A DNA stretch of 64,000 bases from positions 5,533,984 to 5,597,983 of the forward strand of contig JAUPFP010000006.1 in assembly GCA_036925085.1 (NCBI GenBank), read 5' to 3'. The stretch's first letter is position 1. Every line of letters starts with the position of its first letter. The notes under the pieces are model-generated. The model saw only the letters and a list, made by a program, of their open reading frames with translations, had not been told where the DNA came from and searched no databases. The DNA is from Brachycybe producta (lineage: Eukaryota; Arthropoda; Diplopoda; Playtdesmida; Andrognathidae). A program made the translations under genes and the position numbers. This document shows, one piece after another, positions 57,311 through 64,000 of this stretch.

Positions 57311-57524
57311 ATTCAAAGTGTTTTTAGAAACTAGAATAGTTGGTGATAATGCTAAAAGTTTTTTTCATCTTTAAAAATGAACTTTTTATGACAGTTTGAA
57401 AAGGAAAAAAAATAATTTTTATGAAATGTCAATGGGAAAAATAAAAAAACAACGGGTCGATATTGTCATGAAAAAAACTTTTAACTTAATGTTTTACCAT
57501 TCTAGTTTTGGTAACAATTTGAAT
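57311..57524. repeat. Foldback element, copy 2 (first at 39,845)
   Basis: ATTCAAAGTGTTTTTAGAAACTAG (20 of these bases diagnostic) pairs with CTAGTTTTGGTAACAATTTGAAT-type sequence. The middle carries ATGAAAAAAAC/GTTTTTTTCAT complements. Explains the 115-codon frame nearby. Confidence 0.72.
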
Positions 57525-60500
57525 TTGTTTATAATGGTGTTTCTTATTAGAGCCTTGTCTTCCATATACACAGGTACCAAAACATCAGTAGTCATAATAG
57601 GTGAGGGCTATGTCTTCAATTTTCAAATACCTAAAAACATCATACTTAGCTATTTGTCTTTGCCATTCAAATACATACTTCCTAGGTGCATTCCCAACCT
57701 GGTTTCCGCCAGGAGGGGAACTGCCCGGATTGTTACATTTTAGTATGACAACAACAACTACAGTTACAACAATCTTCTCATCTCCAAGATTTCCCTTTTA
57801 TAGGCCCTGTTTTGTATTTAAAATTAACTGTCACTCTGAAAAAGCCAATAAGCTTGCTAATTTTGAATATGACCATTACAACAATCAACTGAAACTATAT
57901 GAATGTTTAAATTCAAATAATTCCAGCAACTTGTCATAACAGCCTGCAATAATAAACAACTAAGAAAAAACAAAGAAAGAAGGAGTTGGTGACCTTAGGT
58001 CACCAACTACCAAAAATGAGTCAGGATAGGTGCTCATAAAGCTGCCACCACCTAATGGGTTTTCAAAAACAATAAATTACAAATATTGTATTTCAGTTGA
58101 GATTTAATTTAAACAATTTAAGATGCTAGTTTTTTGTGACCACCCATTCACAATACATAAAAACACAGACTTATAAACCCAAGAAGAGGATTCTGACTGA
58201 GAGAACTTTCTCAGAATCCTCTAATTGGTCAGTTAAACTAACTTAAACCAAATGGACCAATGAAACTGACTGACCAGTGGTCACCAAAAATATTGAAAAT
58301 GACTCATTTCTATTAAAAACAATAAACAAAAGAAAAATGCAACCCTGTAGACTTAGTGTTGCTGTGTATCTCTTTATGTTAAGGGGTGGGACTGGGAGAA
58401 AAGGGCCCAGGCTCCGGGGAGGTGTAAACTAAATAAGGGCGTTTACAGTCCTTATCAACATTGAAAAAGAAATCAGTTGTGCAGAACTAGGTCAACTCAG
58501 TACAACTGTACAAAAACGCTGAAATATTGAAAGGAGTACAAAAATATGTTATGGAAAATGTTTTTTATTGAAAATTGTAATCTGTTGTACAATTTTTTTT
58601 ACTATTATTGTTTGTATACTCAAACAGATGATTTAAAAGAAAAACAATGTTATTTAAATAGTTCTTGCAGAGCAATATTAATAGTATATTTTAATAAAAA
58701 AATGTGCATAACTAGTACAACTCTTTTTCTATCATAAATTGTGTATGAGTTTGTCTATAAGGAGGTGGTGGTGGGATGGAGACTTTTGACTTATTTCGGT
58801 TGAGTAAGTTATAAGACGTATTAAATCAACCTCAGATATGGACCTTTCTCTAATGTATCTCAGAAGAAGAAGAAAGAAAAAAACATTTAGGCATAAAAAT
58901 ATGTTTCACGTCATCAATCATTTCGATTTTTTCTTCTTCTTCTTCTTCTTCATGTGAACACTGTGTTCTGAACATATAGGATCTTAAAGATAATATAGAT
59001 TTCTATTAGACATGTATATGTGAATTCTGATGGTATTTGTGTAGGTTTAACCCATGAGAAAAAAAATCCTACTTTCAAAAATATACATTTGTGCAATCCC
59101 TATGAGTATATTATATGCCTGAAAATACGCTAACTTTATCTGAAAACTAATTTTATAATAAAAATTACTACTAGACTAATCCCCATCCCATGGGCTTTTT
59201 TTTTCTTCTTCTTAGTTATTTATATAGATCTATAATCTTCAATTTTTTTTATTTCAACTGCAGTTGTATAATGATAGTGGGTTTTTTATGAAGTTATGAT
59301 AATGGTGTTTCTTGAAAGGTTTCTTTTTTTTGGCAGAAAAAAAAATTCAATTCTTTGTAAGCTACAGAATGAATTCCGTAGATTCACATACATAGGGTTT
59401 ATACTGTATAACAAAAATTCATGTGCGCTGAAATGATAATCAGTTCGAATGAAAAATTGGTTACACAGAGAAAACTTTTTTTTAGAAATACAAGGTGGTT
59501 TCGTCTCATTTTTTTTTATCATCATACCTAACTGGTATGAAACCTAGATAAAACAAAATCCTGTGGTTTGAGACAATTTTTTTTTTCTCCATTCCAGCAG
59601 TTTTACGTTTTATGGAGGTATTTTAAGTTAGGGTAAGACTAGATTGTAATGGTATTAAAAAAACTACACAGAAACACAATATTTTAAAATACAATATTAT
59701 GTATTTGAAAATACAAAATAAAACAAAGAAAATAAAAAAAAAATATAACAGGACTAGAAAAAATAGAAAAATACAATTTTTTTTTTTCATTTTTAAGTAG
59801 TTTATATTACATATTTGTACTGGAAAGTGCCTTCTGTTTCCGGGTTACACAGGTTTCTGGTTTATACAAGGTGTTTTGCATGAAGAACTAATGTACAACA
59901 TTCATAGATTTTTTTTCCGTTTTATAAAGGGTCCGTTTTATACATTCCTGTATTAATATATACTGCATGTCGCATCCATTTGTTGTAATTTGGCCATTAC
60001 GCAAAATGTATGTCCATTTCTCGTTTTGCATCAGGCTAATTTATGTTCATTTTGCGAAATGGACATTCATTTTGTGTAATGGACAATTACACCAAAATGG
60101 ATGCGGCGACATATACAAAAAGTAAAATTAAGAATTATGCATATATAATAACATTTTGTTTGCTGATGCGCCTGTTGTTTTTGAAACAGCAACAAAAACG
60201 AATTTTAAACAGCTTGTTTGTATACATTTGGGCCCATATTTGTGTATTTGCTTATATTTAAGATTGTATTCAAATTATTGTTATATTTTATAATGTAATA
60301 TTATAATTGTTATTTTGAATGTTTTAATTTTTAAATCATTCTAGCTGGGTTTTTTGTGTGTTTACCTTATTTTTTAAAATCTGGCTTTGTCATCTTCTTT
60401 TGCCACATACTAAATGAAGTGTTTTTGATTGGGGGGGACATAAGAATATCCTATTTACTTTCCTGAAACCCTTATGCAAACAACGGAAGTGTGTGTTGTT

Positions 60501-61861
60501 TCAGCCACAATTCCTTTTAAACCTTAGGTGCAAATTCAAGAAGGGGACACAAATTCAACATTGACTTTTTGAACCCACAGAATATGGTTTAAACATATTA
60601 AAATGCTGCTTTATCTAATACCCTTGAACACGGCTTTTGGTGTTATAAAATCAAACTCATTTTCTTCATGTTTTCCCACCAATAATGTCTATTATACCAA
60701 TATTATCATAGGTGATACAAACTTGCATGTCTTGGTAAGAATAATTACATACTAATGCAAATTATAAATTTCGTGAAAGAAATTTCAATCTAGAATTGCA
60801 GTCATATTACATTTATTTAGTTTTGATAATTTTCATTTTCACATTATAATTTAAATTAATAAAAATGACAAAATATATTTTAAAACAATACATGAATATT
60901 GCAATAATATTTTTGACAAATTTATTTAGACATTTTTAGTCTTTAGTTTTTACCAAATACTTGACTAATTTAAACATTACATTTAAAAAAAATGTCTTTA
61001 TGGGTTTCAATCATTTTGCATTGAATTATGTTTGAAAAATGATACGAAATCTCGGCTCTATGTGTGGAATCTTTTTGTTCAGAAAGCCATTATAAGGTGT
61101 TTTTTTTCATTTCTCTATGTGTTTGTGGTTTAATTTATTATTCGTATAGGTGTCAAGGTGGGATATAGCCCTAATCTGTCAGGATGTAAAAAGGTGATCA
61201 TCAATCAATATTGGCTTAGCCAGCTTGGGGTTTCTTACATTGACTTCTTTTTTTGTTAGACAGAGATACATAGTAGTCAGCTTAAGCACATGAAAAAAAA
61301 ACCAATAGCTAACTTTACTTTCTCCTTTTTTTGTGTGGACATGGATTTTATATCCTTTTTTCATTGTATCAGATAGTGACACCTTTTATTTTCAACTTCA
61401 AACAAAAAAAAAACATACACATCAATCCTCTAATGAATGTTTTTAGTCATGGTATTTTTTCTATTCACTGCAGAACATAATCAAAGGATATTTTTATTGA
61501 TGACTGTTTAGATTATTATTTGTGTAAGTAGTGATCAAGATAGATTGTATATATTTACATAAAATTGCATTATAAAAATGTATGTGTAACAACGTACAAT
61601 TTTGTTATATATTAAGTTTGTACTGAAATAAGTTCATGAAATTATTGTGGTCCCTGAAAATATTTTTCGAATGTCTGTCCTGTAAAATATGCTATACGCA
61701 ATGCTGCCTACGACTTTGAATCTGTATAAATTATAAATTAAAAATTGCATAAAGTTGTTAACAAAAATTTTAGTAGATAGTTTTAGGGAAAATTTCAAAA
61801 AGTGTAATGTATCTACAGTATTACAAATTTAACATGGTATAACCTGTTAAACCTCGTCAAA
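57525..61861. other. No gene; simple repeats and short hairpins
   Basis: GTTGGTGACCTTAGGTCACC at 57,985 is a palindrome. AGAGGATTCTGA (58,185) pairs with TCAGAATCCTCT (58,211-58,222). (TTC)n at about 58,930-58,950. Otherwise AT-rich with no exon-like or transposase-like frame. The overlapping 115- and 112-codon frames at 57,396-57,939 lack a recognisable domain. Confidence 0.55.
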
Positions 61862-62044
61862 ATTACAGCGACATACATCGCAACAACTGAACTACAGTAT
61901 AGTAAATGTAAAGTTATGCATGTCTCCCATAAGTATAATCCAAATGAGGTAGAATATGTATTAGTTGGTAATCTGTTGGATCATGTGGATACTTTAAATT
62001 ATCTTGGTTTAACTCTCTCCAATTCCAACTACAGAAGGAACATA
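61862..62044 (+). pseudogene. LINE reverse transcriptase fragment, 5' of an insertion
   Basis: The frame reads YSKCKVMHVSHK and VDTLNYLGLTLSN, the RT thumb region; the same YLGLTLSN occurs in the copy at 25.1 kb. The sequence stops at AACATA where a foldback element begins, and resumes with ACAAAAGCAGT at 62,631. Confidence 0.8.
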
Positions 62045-62628
62045 TCGCACCTTGGCTGGAAGAGTAACACAACTAGAAAAAAAAACTTTTTTGGGAAAAT
62101 GAGTTTAAAGTTCATGCCTTAAGCCTCGTTTTCACGTGAGAGTAACTGTCATGAAAGTTGCGATAGTTCACTCTCAGGATTGCAACTGTGTCTAGACGTC
62201 TTGAAGTAACGTGATAGTTCTGTCATGACAGTATGACGTCTACTTCATAGATATCATTGAGTCAACAACAGTGTTGCCTCTCTCCCTCCAGAAGCCAAAC
62301 GTGACAGTACTATCAACTATCTAGTCAAAGGAAAGAGTGTGATAATGCTATCGCGACAGTGTGATAGTTACTATTATGTGGTTTTCACGATGATAGTCCT
62401 CGCGATAGTTGCTGTCATGACAGCAACTATTGTGACAACCATCCTCTTGAAAACGTGGCTTTACTTTGCTGAGCTTCTCAAGTGCAAACACTGTTGTAAC
62501 TATTCACAATATCAGTTTATTTGGCTCCCCTACAATACACTGGGATCGAAAAAATTCTACTTTAAACTCATTTTCCCCCAAAAAGTGGTTTTTTTTAGTT
62601 GTGCCACTCTTCCAGCCGAGGTGCTATA
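62045..62628. mobile_element. TA-flanked foldback element inserted in the LINE
   Basis: Left TCGCACCTTGGCTGGAAGAG through TGGGAAAATGAGTTTAAAG pairs with CTTTAAACTCATTTTCCCC through CTCTTCCAGCCGAGGTGC. The arms are about 65 bases. Removing it with one TA restores an uninterrupted LINE frame (N-I-T-K-A across the junction), so a TA target duplication is likely. Borders are uncertain by about two bases. Confidence 0.82.
62122..62460. mobile_element. TTA-flanked MITE nested in the foldback
   Basis: 339 bases. Left AGCCTCGTTTTCACGTGAG, right CTCTTGAAAACGTGGCT; TTA on both sides (62119-62121, 62461-62463). A 3-base TWA duplication is typical of PIF/Harbinger-type elements. Internal words TGTCATGACAG and CGATAGTT repeat in both orientations. 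No transposase. Confidence 0.85.
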
Positions 62629-63090
62629 TAACAAAAGCAGTAAGCAAAGCCTATCAAAAGCTGTGGTTCGTACAGTGGACTTTGAAATATTGTAAAGAAA
62701 ATGTAAAAGAGGTCTGTTATTCTATTCTTGTCCAACCACTATTAGAATATTCTTCACCAATTTGGAATCTTATTTCAAGCTAATCTAATATGCAAAATAG
62801 AAAAGGTACACCATAGGGCTGCAAGATTTGTTAAGTGTAAATTACATGTATTCTGACAGTGCAACTCTCATACTGGATGAACTTCACCGAGATAATCCCT
62901 AGCAAGCAATAGAGCTGAGCAAAGCATTGTGCTTCTTGAATGCTTGCTATCACCTAGCAGAACAGAGCATTGTTAGATGTTATTTTTTTACTAGAATCCC
63001 ACATATACTGTAAGTAGATATGGCCATTCAATGCTTATCAAAGAAATAAAAGCCACAACCATTTTATAATTGGGAGTTATCCACCACCCT
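62629..63090 (+). pseudogene. LINE C-terminal region, 3' of the insertion
   Basis: The frame reads TKAVSKAYQKLWFVQ then CYSILVQPLLEYSSPIWN, the standard LINE segment after the thumb. A stop follows at SS*, then decayed blocks (ILDEL). RT catalytic blocks are absent because the copy is 5'-truncated. Likely the same family as the copy at 24.6 kb. Confidence 0.82.
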
Positions 63091-63384
63091 GAGAAGAATT
63101 TTTTAAGTTTTGAAAATTTTATTTAAACTGTTGAACTTTCTTCTTCTATAAAGCCCTACTTTTAAGGAATCTTTCTTTTAAAATGTGCATTATATAAAAA
63201 TCAACTTAAATTTTGCAAAAGTACTCTAATTACGAGTGCATATTGTAACAGTCTAGATCCTCTTAGTTTGGGGCGGGTACAGCCTTATGCTGAGACAGTA
63301 TGTGATTTAGACCTGACTCCAAATGGTGCCGTGGTTGTTTCCTTTGGTATTTCCTGTAAACGCAATTGGAGAGAAGAGAAGGAA

Positions 63385-63641
63385 TGATAACAGGCGAGAC
63401 GAATGCAGGTTGACGACTTGATATATTTATTGCACACAACAAATACAATAAACAGAGAAGGGTTACAAATGTGGCATTGCTTAGCCATCGGACCATTGAA
63501 TGAGTTATTTTATATTTCGATATCAGAGAATGGACCCCAAATCAGTCAAGACACAGACCTTTATACCTTGGGCCTGTGTGTACCTAATCAGGTGCACCCC
63601 AGAATTTGTCTTGTGCTTTGGGGTCTTCTCTGGCAGAGGAA
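63385..63641 (-). mobile_element. LTR of the TGTAACACCC family, 5' part cut by a LINE
   Basis: The minus-strand 3' end CGTCTCGCCTGTTATCA matches the copy at 40,227. AATAAA lies at plus 63426-63431 and TATAAAGG at plus 63558-63565. The 5' half with TGTAACACCC is not reached, because LINE tail sequence starts at 63,642. Confidence 0.78.
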
Positions 63642-64000
63642 AGAATTTGAATTTGAATTTGAAAAATTACTCTGCAAGCAGCCATAAAGGCCTATGGCAG
63701 AGGGACAAGAGTCCAAGTGCAGCATAGAAAATGCATTGTCAAAACCAGAAAATATCAAACCCTAATGATATAAACTCCTACTATGACTCCCATAAAATAT
63801 GTTTTCCCTGCACAAAATCCCCAGCAAGCGAGTTCCATTGTCGAATCGCCCTCGGGACAAATGACCAGTAATAAGAATCTGTTCGTGCATAATCTCTCCA
63901 ACTTTATTAGAGTGGTCACCCCTACCCAAATATAATGCCCTGCAAAGTTTACTTGAAGTAGGTTTAGGGCAAGAGCCTTCTAGCATTCGATTAAAGATAT
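63642..64000 (-). pseudogene. LINE 3' end with (AAATTC)n tail, running off the window
   Basis: On the minus strand a frame reads FVPRAIRQWNSLAGDF, the Trp-Asn-Ser-Leu block of LINE polymerase C-termini. The 3' region follows (CCTCTGCCATAGGCC, shared with 27.83 kb) and then a tail of AAATTC repeats (63,642-63,667). Frameshifts are present. It continues beyond 64,000. Confidence 0.8.

Noticed and set aside
57396-57939. Overlapping 115- and 112-codon frames
   Set aside because: Partly in a foldback repeat; no domain, splice sites or codon pattern.

Overview
The window looks like nuclear DNA of an invertebrate animal with a large, AT-rich, transposon-filled genome. The signs are spliced exons with GT-AG introns of about 0.1 to 10 kb, a eukaryotic tRNA-Gly(UCC) gene, LINE reverse-transcriptase remnants, LTRs with TATA boxes, and many foldback (MITE-like) elements. 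Nothing bacterial, organellar or viral in layout was seen. The phylum cannot be fixed from the sequence.

Region 1 (1-17,567, + strand) holds the 3' end of one protein-coding gene. Eight coding exons (689-853, 4357-4490, 4726-4813, 14792-14911, 15342-15537, 15645-15760, 16321-16387, 17507-17567) join in one open frame of 314 residues ending in TAA. The frame closes exactly over all seven introns. The product is hydrophilic and Ser/Pro/Tyr-rich, has no transmembrane segment here, contains an SPYATSQ motif, and ends in a class II PDZ-ligand-like -IPV. This resembles the cytoplasmic tail of an Ig-superfamily neuronal receptor of the Dscam/Robo kind, but the name is an inference. The 10-kb third intron carries the tRNA gene (antisense), foldback elements and a near-perfect hairpin.

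Region 2 (17.6-64 kb) has no convincing gene. It is a graveyard of mobile DNA. It contains at least nine copies or partial copies of a TTAA-bounded foldback family (ends TTAAGAGGCTACAT), a second family with ends TTAAAG..ACCATTA, and further TTAA-, TA- and TTA-flanked MITEs. It also contains a TGTAACACCC... LTR family with no internal coding sequence, and broken non-LTR retrotransposons at 24.6, 27.8, 33.3, 37.7-38.6, 43.6, 45.7, 61.9-63.1 and 63.6-64.0 kb. Several elements are nested and give a relative order of insertion.

The most interesting observations are these. (1) A ~130-bp repeat lies in opposite orientations just before exon 1 and just before exon 5. It brackets a 507-nt, frame-symmetric exon block with no stop, a layout that could favour exon skipping or a circular RNA. 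(2) TTAA-bounded foldback families are abundant with no transposase in sight, and one copy lies inside a ~101-bp direct repeat. (3) There is a three-level nest at 62 kb. (4) A foldback at 49.1-49.5 kb has tRNA-like sequence in one arm.
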